DNA of 64,000 bases from Luteibacter sp. SG786 (GTDB lineage Bacteria > Pseudomonadota > Gammaproteobacteria > Xanthomonadales > Rhodanobacteraceae), in contig NZ_JAAOYX010000003.1 of NCBI RefSeq assembly GCF_011759605.1, positions 670,107-734,106 of the forward strand, read 5' to 3'. Shown here piece by piece: positions 17,381-26,629 of this stretch (position 1 is the first letter of the stretch; each line of letters begins with the position of its first letter). The translations under genes were made by a program, and so were the position numbers. The notes under the pieces are model-generated. The model searched no databases. It was given only the letters and a program-made list of their open reading frames with translations, and had not been told where the DNA came from.

Positions 17381-17671
17381 TGCTTAATATCCGGATCCCT
17401 GGCCCGGCTATACGAATTATCCACAGCGCACCGTATGGTGCTATCCCCTTGACACAGCTGGATCTTAGGGCTGCTGAGTCCGGCTAGCAAGCCGGCGTAT
17501 AACGAGATGCAGTGCAGATATCAGTGACCACCGCAAGCTTGCTCAGGTAGAAGTTCAGATGTCCGCTTTGGGTCGGAAGCTGCCCCTTCGCGGATACGAG
17601 CCAGAGCGCGTGACAGTAGCTTGTCAGCCACCCTCGGTCAGCACCAGCGGAGTGCTCAGCGTTCGCCGGAA
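17381..17671. other. Non-coding remainder of the transposable unit
   Basis: No gene is supported. It contains a hairpin CCGGCTAGCAAGCCGG near 17482 and the string GTCCGCTTTGGGTCGGAAGC near 17561, of a kind often seen in cassette-rich regions. No integrase (intI) or transposase fragment was recognised in any frame. Confidence 0.5.
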
Positions 17672-17699
17672 TCGATGTTCAGCCTGACCGGAATGCGCA
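17672..17699 (-). repeat. Right inverted repeat of the transposable unit
   Basis: Read inwards (minus strand) it begins TGCGCATTCCGGTCAGGCTG. A second ATTCCGG block follows just inside, an arrangement reminiscent of IS21-family ends. Confidence 0.75.
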
Positions 17700-18232
17700 A
17701 TCTATGTGGCCTACGGCGCTCTCTTGTGCGGAACTCGCCTCGAGGATGGACACCGAAGACTCTCCCCGTCTTTGAGGCGGCCTGTCCGGAGAGCCGGCAC
17801 AGCCGAAGGCAACCGCTGCGGGCGGGATAGCATCGCCTCGCCCACTGCACGGTCAGCCAGTCGCGACTTCGGACGCTGCTTGTTGGGGCATCGTTTCACA
17901 TACCAAGCATCGTTTGCGCAGGCATCACCATCGAATGCCGCTGCTCTCCCATCACGCTATCTCACCGCTCGGAAGGGTCCTTGGTGTCCACCCTCGAGGC
18001 GAGTTCCGCACAAGAGAGCGGCCGCAGGCCAATTAGTACATGAGCCGCGGCAGCGGCCTTCCTTTTCGAACGCGGAGGACCTGTCTGAGCAGCGAGGGTG
18101 GGCACCAAGGGCCCATGCGTCGACGCTCCGGTGCAAAGAGCTTCGGCGATTCCCGGTAAGCGAACGCCACGGGCAGTCTGTCAAGACCAGTCCATTCGAA
18201 GCCTGGGCTGCCCCGGAAATGCGTGAAGAACC
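17700..18232. repeat. Right part of the interrupted dispersed inverted-repeat element
   Basis: Begins with the right copy of the target duplication (17700-17706) and ends in GAAGAACC, the reverse complement of the GGTTCTTC left end. Inside are an inverted pair around TTGTGCGGAACTCGCCTCGA (17735) and its complement (about 17994), and CGGAGGACCTGTCTGAGCAG, the partner of the module in the left part. It matches the intact element at 57421-58156 in reverse orientation. No protein gene is supported. Confidence 0.85.
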
Positions 18233-18259
18233 ATCTTTTTGTTTTCGGGAAGCGCTACG

Positions 18260-20008
18260 TCAGGAGCAGCCATCCTGCTTGGCCACGACGTCGAGCAACC
18301 GTGCTTCCACCTCGTCGCGCGTGTGTGCGCGGAACAGGCCTGGCGCCGCGCGGCGGAGGGCGCCGCAGTCGAGTGCGGTGAGTCGGTCGCGCACCTGGAG
18401 CAGCTGGCCGGGATGCATGCTGAATTCCTCCAGGCCCATGGCGAGGAGGAGGGCGGTGAACTGCGTGTCGCCGGCGATTTCGCCGCAGAGGCTTACCGGT
18501 TTCTTCGCGCGGCGGGCGCTGGCGATCACGTGTGCGATGAGGCGCAGGAATGCCGGTTGCAACGGGTCGTAGATACCGTCGAGGGCATCGTTGTTGCGGT
18601 CCGCGGCCAGCACGTACTGTGCGAGGTCGTTCGTGCCGATGGCGAGGAAGTCGGCCTTCGCGAGGATCGACGTGACGCCGATGGCCGCCGCGGGCACTTC
18701 GATCATGGCGCCGATGTCCAGGCGTTCCGGAAGCTCCTGGCCCTGCCGGGAAAGATCCTCGCGGGCCTTCTTGATGAGTGTGCGCACGGCGGTGAGTTCG
18801 CCTATGTGCGTGACCATCGGTACCAGGATGCGCACCGGGCCGTAGCAGGCAGCCCGCAAGATGGCGCGCAACTGCACGCTGAAGATGTCGGGATAGCGAA
18901 GCGACAGGCGGATGCCTCGCACGCCCAGTGCGGGATTGTCTTCACCGCGCAGCGCCAGCCCCGCTGCGTCCGCCTTGTCGGCACCAAGGTCCAGGGTACG
19001 GATGGTGACCGGCAGGCCGCCCATGCCCAGCACGACGTCGCGGTAGGCCGTGAACTGCTCGTCTTCGGAGGGCAGGCCGCGCTGGCGCAGGAACAGGAAC
19101 TCGGAACGGTAGAGGCCGATGCCGTCGGCACCCCTCGACCGGGCGAGGGTGACGTCGCCGGCCAGTTCCGCGTTCGCATAAAGGCGCACGTGCGCGCCGT
19201 CGCGCGTAAGCGTCGGCGCCGTGGCGAGCGCGGCCAGCCGGCGGCCTTCAGCGGCAGCCTGACGCTGCCATTGCCGGTAGCGCGCGAGGTCCTGCGCCGT
19301 GGGATGCACGATGACTTCGCCGTGTTCCGCGTCGATCAGCACGAGGTCGTCGTCGTTGATCGTGGCAAGTGCGTCGCGCGTGCCCACGAGCATGGGAAGG
19401 TTGAAACTGCGCGCAAGAATGGCGCTGTGCGAGTAGATGCTGCCTGCGCTCGCGATGACGCCGAGCATGCCCTGGCCCGCCATGCCCGCCATGTCGGCCG
19501 GGGCGATGGTGTCGCTCACGACGATCTCACCCACGCGCGCGGCAAGCTTGCGCTCCTCGCGGCTGGACTGCTGGTTCAGCGCCGACATGACACGCCCGAT
19601 GACCTGGTCGATGTCCTCGCCCCGGCTCTTCAGGTAGGGATCGTTCATGGCATCGAACACGGCGGCGAGGCGGTCGCGCTGCATCTTCAGCGCGGCGCTG
19701 GCCGTGTAGTGGCCCACGGCCACAAGATCGTCCAGGCCGCGCAGGAGTTCTTCGTCGTCGAGGAGGAGGCTGTGCGCGTCGATGAAGTCGCCCACTTCCC
19801 GGGCAAGGGCCCCGTGCAACTTGCCGCGCAGTTCGCGCAACTCGGTGCGTGCGGTGTCGATGGCCTTGTGCAGGCGCTCGATTTCCGGGCCGACCTCGGC
19901 GTCTTCGAGCATCCGCATGTCGACTGCGAGCAGGCTCGGCTGGACCAGACGGGCCCGTCCGAGGGCCATGCCTCTGGCAGCGGGTGTACCGGTCAGCACC
20001 AGTCTCAT
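18260..20008 (-). CDS. ptsI: PTS enzyme I (phosphoenolpyruvate-protein phosphotransferase)
   Basis: 582 residues. The phospho-histidine lies in GSIYSHSAILARS, near residue 195; the usual GGxTSH is altered but the His is kept. The PEP-binding half contains RTLDLGADK, AMIEVPAA, GTNDLAQY and the acid-base cysteine in SLCGEIAGD. It transfers phosphate from PEP to HPr. No sugar permease component lies nearby, so its job here is likely regulatory, through HPr and the EIIA encoded just upstream. Last gene of the rpoN-PTS cluster. Confidence 0.93.
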   Translation of the reverse strand: MRLVLTGTPAARGMALGRARLVQPSLLAVDMRMLEDAEVGPEIERLHKAIDTARTELRELRGKLHGALAREVGDFIDAHSLLLDDEELLRGLDDLVAVGHYTASAALKMQRDRLAAVFDAMNDPYLKSRGEDIDQVIGRVMSALNQQSSREERKLAARVGEIVVSDTIAPADMAGMAGQGMLGVIASAGSIYSHSAILARSFNLPMLVGTRDALATINDDDLVLIDAEHGEVIVHPTAQDLARYRQWQRQAAAEGRRLAALATAPTLTRDGAHVRLYANAELAGDVTLARSRGADGIGLYRSEFLFLRQRGLPSEDEQFTAYRDVVLGMGGLPVTIRTLDLGADKADAAGLALRGEDNPALGVRGIRLSLRYPDIFSVQLRAILRAACYGPVRILVPMVTHIGELTAVRTLIKKAREDLSRQGQELPERLDIGAMIEVPAAAIGVTSILAKADFLAIGTNDLAQYVLAADRNNDALDGIYDPLQPAFLRLIAHVIASARRAKKPVSLCGEIAGDTQFTALLLAMGLEEFSMHPGQLLQVRDRLTALDCGALRRAAPGLFRAHTRDEVEARLLDVVAKQDGCS

Positions 20009-20041
20009 AGAGGCTCCATCCGCGGCAGGCGAATCGGCATG

Positions 20042-20311
20042 TCAGGCGCCTTCGTCGAACTTGCGGTCAAACAGGTCGACGACAGCGGCGACGGCCTGCT
20101 CGGCGTCCTCGCCTTCGGCGCGCACGGTGAGGGAGGTGCCCATGCCGGCAGCCAGCATCATGACGCCCATGATGCTCTGTGCATTGACCTCGCGTCCCTT
20201 GCTGACGAGCCAGACCGTCGACTTGAATCCCGCGACCAGCTGCACGAGCTTGGCCGATGCGCGTGCATGCAGGCCGAGCCGGTTCGATACCACGATGTCA
20301 CGTTCAAGCAT
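20042..20311 (-). CDS. ptsH: Phosphocarrier protein HPr
   Basis: 89 residues. The active histidine is His15 in GLHARASA. The regulatory serine Ser46, target of HPr kinase in Gram-positive bacteria and many proteobacteria, is also present (NAQSIMGV). With hprK in the same cluster, HPr can be phosphorylated at both sites, one by enzyme I and one by HprK. The start overlaps the end of the EIIA gene by 8 bp. Confidence 0.95.
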   Translation of the reverse strand: MLERDIVVSNRLGLHARASAKLVQLVAGFKSTVWLVSKGREVNAQSIMGVMMLAAGMGTSLTVRAEGEDAEQAVAAVVDLFDRKFDEGA

Positions 20312-20696
20312 GGTCGATGAAGATCCCTCCGCGACCGCCGCTGGCCGCGATTTCGGCCAGTTCGGGAAGCGATTTTTCCGAATAGTTGAGCACGCGCAGC
20401 AGCATCGGCAGGTTGAGGCCGGACACGCAGCGCAGGTGCACGCCGAGTTCGCCCAGCGAGAGGCCGATATTGCAGGGCGTGGCGCCGTAGAGGTCGGCGA
20501 GCACCAGCACGCCGTCGCCGTGGTCGAGTTCGCGGGCGTGCCGCGCAGTGAGGTTGCGCATGACGTCTGGGTCTGCGCTGGGCGGCACCTCGACGGCGTC
20601 GACATCCAGCGGCAGCTTCGGCATCACGTGGCGCGCAGCGGAAATCAGCGCCTTGCCGACGGCCTCGTGGGTCATGAGGAGCACGCCGACGGTCAT
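20304..20696 (-). CDS. PTS EIIA component, mannose (ManX) class
   Basis: 130 residues forming a single EIIA-Man domain. His10 in VGVLLMTHEAVG is the phosphorylation site, followed by VLVLADLYGATPCN and GLNLPMLLRVL. There is no fused EIIB or any EIIC/EIID gene, so it probably acts as the terminal phosphate acceptor of a regulatory PTS. The cluster has this EIIA instead of the EIIA-Ntr (ptsN) usual beside rpoN and hpf. Confidence 0.92.
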   Translation of the reverse strand: MTVGVLLMTHEAVGKALISAARHVMPKLPLDVDAVEVPPSADPDVMRNLTARHARELDHGDGVLVLADLYGATPCNIGLSLGELGVHLRCVSGLNLPMLLRVLNYSEKSLPELAEIAASGGRGGIFIDHA

Positions 20697-20738
20697 GGCC
20701 CGGTGTCTCGATGCGGCTGGTGGGATCCGTGGGTCATG

Positions 20739-21620
20739 TCACTCGAGTTCGCGATGGAAGGTAAGAACGTTGCCGCGCTCCGAGCGGAAATGCTGGGCCA
20801 GCTTCTCGACCAGGTAGACCGAGCGATGGCGTCCGCCGGTGCAGCCTATCGAGACGGTGACGTAGCTCCGGTCTTCGCCGTCGAATCGCGGGAGCCAGGT
20901 ATCGAGCCACCGTGCGACGTCGTCATAGTACTCGCCCACGAGCGGGTTCGCGTCGAGGAACTCCCTCACCGGGAGGTCCTTGCCGGAGAATGGTCGCAGG
21001 CGGGGGTCCCAGTGCGGATTGGGAAGGCAGCGGGCGTCGAATACGAAGTCGGCGTCCGAGGGCAGGCCACGGCGGTAGGCGAACGATTCGAACAGCAGCG
21101 TGGTGCCGTCCGAGGCCGCGGCGTACCCGGTGGCGAAAAGGCGGCGCAACTGGTGCACGTTCAGGTCGCTGGAATCGATGACCTTTTCCGCGATGGAAAC
21201 GAGGGGCCGCAGCAGCTTCCGTTCCTGCGCGATCGAATCGGCCAGCGACAGTTTCTCGGCCGCCAGCGGGTGGCGCCGGCGCGTTTCCGAGTAGCGCTTG
21301 ATCAGCACGTCGTCACGGCTGTCGAGGAAGATGAGATGCACGTGCACGCCGGCCGTGGACAGCTCGGACAGCACATGCGGCATGCGCGCCAGGTCGATTC
21401 GGCGGTTGCGTACGTCCACGCCTACCGCGATGCGTCGGCGCGGACCGTGTTCGCCCTGGCTCACTGCGGCGACCAGCTGCGGGATGAGTTCCGCGGGCAT
21501 GTTGTCCACGCAATAGAACTCGAGGTCTTCCAGCGCACGCAGGGCCACGGTCTTGCCGCCGCCGGACATGCCGGTGAGCACGACGAGATGGATGGCGTCG
21601 GGCTCGACGATGGGGCTCAT
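20739..21620 (-). CDS. rapZ: RNase adapter / nucleotide-binding protein RapZ
   Basis: 293 residues. Walker A GMSGGGKT (17-24), then CVDNMPAELI, FLDSRDDVLIKRYSETRRRH and the C-terminal signature GCTGGRHRSVYLVE. In E. coli RapZ brings sRNA GlmZ to RNase E and so controls GlmS and cell-wall precursor synthesis. The ATG at 21620 is chosen; a GTG 15 bp earlier is possible. It lies 22 bp after hprK in the same orientation. Confidence 0.93.
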   Translation of the reverse strand: MSPIVEPDAIHLVVLTGMSGGGKTVALRALEDLEFYCVDNMPAELIPQLVAAVSQGEHGPRRRIAVGVDVRNRRIDLARMPHVLSELSTAGVHVHLIFLDSRDDVLIKRYSETRRRHPLAAEKLSLADSIAQERKLLRPLVSIAEKVIDSSDLNVHQLRRLFATGYAAASDGTTLLFESFAYRRGLPSDADFVFDARCLPNPHWDPRLRPFSGKDLPVREFLDANPLVGEYYDDVARWLDTWLPRFDGEDRSYVTVSIGCTGGRHRSVYLVEKLAQHFRSERGNVLTFHRELE

Positions 21621-21642
21621 GACTTCGTCGATCACTGGAAGG

Positions 21643-22593
21643 TCACCATGGAGAGAAGCGGCGCATCTGGTGCGCCTGGCGGTCGATGAAGGTCTGCGCG
21701 GGATCGATGCCCTTGCTCTTCAGCACATGGTTGCGCACGGCGGCCTCGACCAGCACGGCCAGGTTGCGGCCCGGCGCGACGGGAATGGTGATCTTGGGCA
21801 CGTCCACGTCCAGCACGTTGCGCCGGCTGACATCGCCGGTGAGCCGGGTCATGGCGTCGCCTTCCTCGCCGATCTGCAGCGGCTTCAGGTGGACCACGAG
21901 GCGCAGGTACTTCGAAGGCTTCACCGCCGTGTGGCCGAACATCTCGCGGATGTTCAGCACGCCCAGGCCGCGCACTTCCAGCAGGTCCTGGAGGAGTTCC
22001 GGACAGGCGCCGTCGATGACGTCCGGAGCGATCAGCGTGAATTCGGTGGCGTCGTCGGCCACCAGCCGATGGCCGCGGCTGATGAGTTCGAGGGCGAGTT
22101 CGCTTTTGCCCGAGCCCGGCTCGCCGGTAATCAGCACGCCGATGGAAAAAACCTCGAGGAACACCCCGTGCAGCGTGACCTGGGGCGCCAGCGTGCGGGC
22201 CAGGTGGTATTGCAGGTAGGTGAGGAGCTCGTGGCCGCGCTTCGTGCTCTGCCACAGCGGGGTATCGGTTTCCTCGGCCACCTCGCGCAGGTCGGGCGGG
22301 ATGGACTGATCCTTGGTGACGATCAGCGCGGCCGGCTGGTAGGCGGCAATCTTGTGGATGGCCTCCCAGCGCTGGCGCGAATCCAGGCCGTCGAGGTAGT
22401 TCAGCTCCTCGGTACCGATGATCTGCACCTTGTTGGGGTAGATCACGTTGAGGTAGCCGACGAGCGAGGGGCGCCGGCTTTGCTTTGCGTTGGGTTCGAG
22501 CACACGGGATTCCCCACGCATGCCCGCGGCCCAGCGCAAGGCCATGCGCTCGTGTACTCCGTCGAAGAGTTGTCTGGCGGTCAGCCGTTCCAT
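21643..22593 (-). CDS. hprK: HPr kinase/phosphorylase
   Basis: 316 residues. The N-terminal domain (1-130) is followed by the P-loop GEPGSGKS (157-164), conserved His142, Asp180-Asp181 and the HprK signature [15 protein letters not shown]. It phosphorylates HPr on serine with ATP and can reverse the reaction, linking energy state to PTS output. Start MERLTARQ is chosen over an upstream in-frame start that lacks conservation. Confidence 0.95.
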   Translation of the reverse strand: MERLTARQLFDGVHERMALRWAAGMRGESRVLEPNAKQSRRPSLVGYLNVIYPNKVQIIGTEELNYLDGLDSRQRWEAIHKIAAYQPAALIVTKDQSIPPDLREVAEETDTPLWQSTKRGHELLTYLQYHLARTLAPQVTLHGVFLEVFSIGVLITGEPGSGKSELALELISRGHRLVADDATEFTLIAPDVIDGACPELLQDLLEVRGLGVLNIREMFGHTAVKPSKYLRLVVHLKPLQIGEEGDAMTRLTGDVSRRNVLDVDVPKITIPVAPGRNLAVLVEAAVRNHVLKSKGIDPAQTFIDRQAHQMRRFSPW

Positions 22594-22689
22594 GAACAGG
22601 CTCTTGGTCCCTTGGGAAGGAAAGGCCGGCACGCGGGGCGCGCCGGCCTGGGTCCTATTGTGCCATCAAGGGCGGCTGGACTGCCTGGG

Positions 22690-23037
22690 TCAGCCGGGGA
22701 CGCGGGACTCCCGGACCTCACTGTTGTGGTGGTCCTTGAGTTTTTCCTTGTGCTTCTTGAGCTGGCCGGCCAGCTTCTCGATCATTTCGTCGATCGCGGA
22801 GTACATGGTGTCTTTCTTGTCGTCGTCTTCCAGCCGGGCGACGCCGTCCGCATGCAGCCGGGTACCGGCGCAGTGCAGGGTGCCGCCGGCCTTGTGCTCC
22901 GCCTTGTCGACGGAGAGCACGACGTCAAGGCCCTTGATGTTGTCGAAAAGGCGTTCGAAGCGACCAATCTGTTGTTCCACACGCTCGCGCAGGGCGGGAG
23001 TGATCTGGATGTGCTGGCCGCTGATCTGGATTTGCAT
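22690..23037 (-). CDS. hpf: Ribosome hibernation promoting factor, short form
   Basis: 115 residues, a single HPF/RaiA domain (MQIQISGQHIQITPALRERV) and a charged C-terminal tail (KKHKEKLKDHHNSE). Short-form HPF binds the 30S subunit and promotes 100S ribosome dimers in stationary phase. It follows rpoN in the standard proteobacterial order. Confidence 0.93.
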   Translation of the reverse strand: MQIQISGQHIQITPALRERVEQQIGRFERLFDNIKGLDVVLSVDKAEHKAGGTLHCAGTRLHADGVARLEDDDKKDTMYSAIDEMIEKLAGQLKKHKEKLKDHHNSEVRESRVPG

Positions 23038-23155
23038 GACGCCTCCTTCTTGCTGAGGGTGCCGCCCTGGGGCGGCGAGATCGGAGCGACGGAGCGTCGC
23101 TCCCTTGTCTTGAACCGTTCTGACCGCGTGCCTCCGGTGGGGTTCCTTCGCGTCG

Positions 23156-24643
23156 TCAGTTCGCGCGAACGCGTTCGCTGGAACTGGGGATACGCATCGC
23201 TTCGCGGTACTTGGCCACGGTACGTCGGGCCACCTGAATGCCGCGTCGATGCAGTTCTTCCGCCAGGGCTTGATCGGACAGGGGGCGGCGTGCGTCCTCC
23301 GACGTGATGAGCTTGCGAATCATGGCCTGGATGGCGGTGGCGGATGCGCTGCCGCCGTCTTCCGTGGCCACGCCGCTGGAGAAGAAGTGCTTGAGCTCGA
23401 AGGTGCCGCGGGGCGTGTGCATGTACTTGCGCGTGGTGACGCGCGAGATGGTGGACTCGTGCATGCCCACTTCCTCTGCCACTTCACGCAGAACCAACGG
23501 ATGCATGGCCTCCGGGCCGTAGTCGAGGAAGGCACTCTGCCGCCGCACGATGACGTCGGCCACCTTCTGCAGGGTTTCCGCACGGGACTGCAGGCTTTTC
23601 AGCAGCCACCGGGCTTCCTGCAACTGGCCTTTCATCCAGGTGGCGTCTTCGCCGCGCGCGCGGGCGATCAGGTTGCAGTAGTGCTGGTTGAGCCCGAGCC
23701 GCGGCTGTGCGTCGGGGTTGAGGCTGACCTGCCAGCGGCCGTTCTCGCGGCGCGCGTAGACGTCGGGCGCCACATATTCCACGGGGGTGGCGTCGAGCGC
23801 CGCGCCCGGGCGCGGGTCGAGGCTGCGGATGAGCGCGGCGGCGGCCGTCACGTGTTCCTCCGCGGCTTTCAGGCGGCGCGCGATCTTCGCGATGTCGTTC
23901 CTGGCAAGCAGTTCGAGTTCTTCGTTCACAACGCGAATGGCGAGTTCGCGGTGCGGTGTGTCGAGGGAGAACTGGGAAAGCTGGCAGAACAGGCAGTCGC
24001 GGAGGTCGAGGCTGGCGACGCCGGTGGGATCGAAGCGTTGCACGCGCTGGCGCACCGCTTCGATCTCGTCCGGGCTGGCTGCCATTTCAGCCGGCAGGGC
24101 GGCATCCACGGCGGCGATGCCGTCGCGAAGGTAACCGTCTTCGTCGAGCGCGTGGATGATCGCCGTGGCGATGGCATGGTCACGCGGAGAGAACTGGGAC
24201 AGGTTGAGCTGCCACTCCAGGTGCTGCTGGAGGCTTTCCGGGGCGGCGTTCTGCGGCTCGAAACCGTCCTCGTCCGTGCCCCCCGTGCGGGAAGCGCTGC
24301 CACCGTATTCGCTCGGGTCGCCCTGGAAACGGTCGTCCTCCCACTCGGGAGCCAGTTCCTCGGACGGGGCGGCGGTGGATTCGTCGTCTTCCTTGGAAGA
24401 CTTGGCGGGAGATTCCTCGCGCGAAGGGAATTCGGGAGCCTCGAAACCGTTTTCTTCGGTTGCCTCGGTTTCGGCGTCCGATTCGGCATCTTCGGCGAAC
24501 TCGAGCAGCGGGTTGCTTTCCGCGATCTGGCGGAGTTCGGCCTCGAGCTCAAGCTGCGACAGTTGCAACAGGCGAATGGCCTGCTGCAATTGCGGCGTCA
24601 GCGTGAGTTGCTGATGGAGGCGAAACTGGAGTCCGGGTTTCAT
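23156..24643 (-). CDS. rpoN: RNA polymerase sigma-54 factor
   Basis: 495 residues. Region I is Gln/Leu-rich (LHQQLTLTPQLQQAIRLLQL) and contacts enhancer-binding activators. An acidic linker covers about 50-130, the core-binding part follows, then the helix-turn-helix (about 390-420) and the RpoN box ARRTVAKYREAM near the C-terminus. It recognises -24/-12 promoters. It follows lptB by 80 bp in the conserved lpt-rpoN-hpf order. Confidence 0.96.
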   Translation of the reverse strand: MKPGLQFRLHQQLTLTPQLQQAIRLLQLSQLELEAELRQIAESNPLLEFAEDAESDAETEATEENGFEAPEFPSREESPAKSSKEDDESTAAPSEELAPEWEDDRFQGDPSEYGGSASRTGGTDEDGFEPQNAAPESLQQHLEWQLNLSQFSPRDHAIATAIIHALDEDGYLRDGIAAVDAALPAEMAASPDEIEAVRQRVQRFDPTGVASLDLRDCLFCQLSQFSLDTPHRELAIRVVNEELELLARNDIAKIARRLKAAEEHVTAAAALIRSLDPRPGAALDATPVEYVAPDVYARRENGRWQVSLNPDAQPRLGLNQHYCNLIARARGEDATWMKGQLQEARWLLKSLQSRAETLQKVADVIVRRQSAFLDYGPEAMHPLVLREVAEEVGMHESTISRVTTRKYMHTPRGTFELKHFFSSGVATEDGGSASATAIQAMIRKLITSEDARRPLSDQALAEELHRRGIQVARRTVAKYREAMRIPSSSERVRAN

Positions 24644-24731
24644 GCCTTCGACGCTTGTGGTTCCCGAGCCATCCTACCCCCTGGGAGTGGCCCAGACCAG
24701 CGCCCGGTCGGCTATCCCGGCCGGCTGGAGG

Positions 24732-25451
<720 letters not shown>

Positions 25452-25455
25452 CGGG

Positions 25456-26022
25456 TCAGGGCTTCTTGCTGTCGGTGGCCGGCGTGTCGTTCTTCGCCGG
25501 TGTCGCGGGGGACGTGGCGGGCGTGCCGGGGGCCTTGTTCTTCGGCTGGAAGGTCATGTGCACGGGGGCTCCGCCGCTACTCTCGCCGGTCATCGTGCTG
25601 TCGCTGGTGTTGTAGGTGAGCTTGTCGCCCTGGGCACTACCCTTGGCCGGCTGGTTCACATAGGCATTGCCGGTGAGAACGGCGAAGTCCTTGTCGATCT
25701 TGTAATCGATGTTGCTGGCGCGGCCGTCCATCGGCTGGTTCTGATCGTCCAGCTGATGGATGGTGGCGGGGGAGCCCTCCACGACCACACGGGTGAGCGT
25801 GTTGTCGCCGTCCAGATAACCGGTGGCCTTGTTGCCGGTGATCTTCAGGGTGCCCTGGGTCAGAACGACGTTGGTGGTCCAGATGACCTTGCCCGGCTGC
25901 CCATTCTGCGGCGCCTGGGTGCCGTCGAAGGACTTCGAAACGACGTCGGCGGGCTGATCGCGGTCGGCCTTCTTCGCGAACGCGGATGTGCTCGCCAGAA
26001 GCGCCATACCGAGCGTCGCCAT
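25456..26022 (-). CDS. lptA: Periplasmic LPS transport protein
   Basis: 188 residues with a signal peptide ([16 protein letters not shown]). The OstA/LptA beta-jellyroll contains [20 protein letters not shown] and [21 protein letters not shown] low-complexity tail rich in Thr, Pro, Ala and Lys ends the protein. LptA forms the bridge carrying LPS across the periplasm. ATG 26022 has AAGG 5 nt upstream, after the lptC stop; an earlier ATG at 26067 would overlap lptC by 38 bp and give a longer signal peptide. Confidence 0.92.
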   Translation of the reverse strand: MATLGMALLASTSAFAKKADRDQPADVVSKSFDGTQAPQNGQPGKVIWTTNVVLTQGTLKITGNKATGYLDGDNTLTRVVVEGSPATIHQLDDQNQPMDGRASNIDYKIDKDFAVLTGNAYVNQPAKGSAQGDKLTYNTSDSTMTGESSGGAPVHMTFQPKNKAPGTPATSPATPAKNDTPATDSKKP

Positions 26023-26029
26023 GACGACC

Positions 26030-26629
26030 TTAGCGTTTGCGCGGCTGGTAGACGGTGTGAACGGCATCGAGGAGCTCCAGGTGCTTGGTATCGAGATTGG
26101 CGCGCATGCCAACGCCCTGCATTGTAGATGTTCCCTGAACGATCCGGGCCGCCTCCGCCGTTTCCAGGCGGTTTTCCTTGGGCCAGGCGGTGACTTCCGA
26201 GGTGTCGATGCTGGCCGGCTGGTTGTTCTGGAAAGCCACGCGGTCCATGTGAACCTTCCCCTGCAACTTCAGCAGGCTGCCGTCCTTGTTCACCCATCCG
26301 TACTGGGAATGGCCCGTCCACGGGGGAACGTTCGTTTCCTTGGTGGAAGGCAGCACGAAGTTCGGCGCATTGATGTAGAGGGACTCATCACCCTCGCGGC
26401 GCTCCAGGTGCGGTGCCACCAGCTTGAAGGCCGGCTTGCCCTCCTCGTTGTAGGAATCGAGGTCGAAGTTGGTGAGGACATACCCGGAGCGGGGCGGACC
26501 GACGAAGTCCTGCACCTTCTTCTCAGGCGCAGTCCAGTAATAGAGCAGGACGCTGGCACCAAGGACGGCCGCGAGGATGCCGGTCGTGCCGGCCGCCCCG
26601 CGATCCTTGATGAGGTTGAACACGCTCAT
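26030..26629 (-). CDS. lptC: LPS export protein LptC
   Basis: 199 residues: one N-terminal membrane helix (about 13-31, AGTTGILAAVLGASVLLYYW), then a periplasmic LptC beta-jellyroll ending LELLDAVHTVYQP. It anchors LptA to the LptBFG complex. Its ATG overlaps the kdsC stop by 4 bp, and the order kdsC-lptC-lptA-lptB is the conserved arrangement. Confidence 0.94.
   Translation of the reverse strand: MSVFNLIKDRGAAGTTGILAAVLGASVLLYYWTAPEKKVQDFVGPPRSGYVLTNFDLDSYNEEGKPAFKLVAPHLERREGDESLYINAPNFVLPSTKETNVPPWTGHSQYGWVNKDGSLLKLQGKVHMDRVAFQNNQPASIDTSEVTAWPKENRLETAEAARIVQGTSTMQGVGMRANLDTKHLELLDAVHTVYQPRKR

Larger units (their letters stand above)
15663..17699 (-). mobile_element. Non-autonomous IS21-like-ended transposable unit carrying two integron cassettes
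   Basis: 2037 bp bounded by 28-bp imperfect inverted repeats (15663-15690 and 17672-17699) beginning 5'-TGCG and sharing ATTCCGGT, and by a 7-bp direct repeat ATCTATG on both outer sides (15656-15662 and 17700-17706). Joining the two flanks restores a repeat element found intact at 57421-58156. No transposase gene is present: the contents are a DUF4062 gene, a small membrane protein and attC-like sites, all of clearly lower GC than the surroundings. The resemblance of the ends to IS21-family termini (TG start, internally repeated ATTCCGG blocks) is from memory of the family. Movement in trans by a related transposase is inferred. Confidence 0.75.

Noticed and set aside
17381-17671. Possible integron integrase or attI remnant
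   Set aside because: No conserved integrase motif or fragment in any frame; only a single core-like heptamer at 17374-17380.
17706-18572. Reading frame across the repeat element into ptsI
   Set aside because: Frame is not conserved in the other copy of the element and it runs into the antisense of ptsI.
18239-20320. Plus-strand reading frame opposite ptsI and HPr
   Set aside because: Mirror frame of conserved genes; no domain, no ribosome site.
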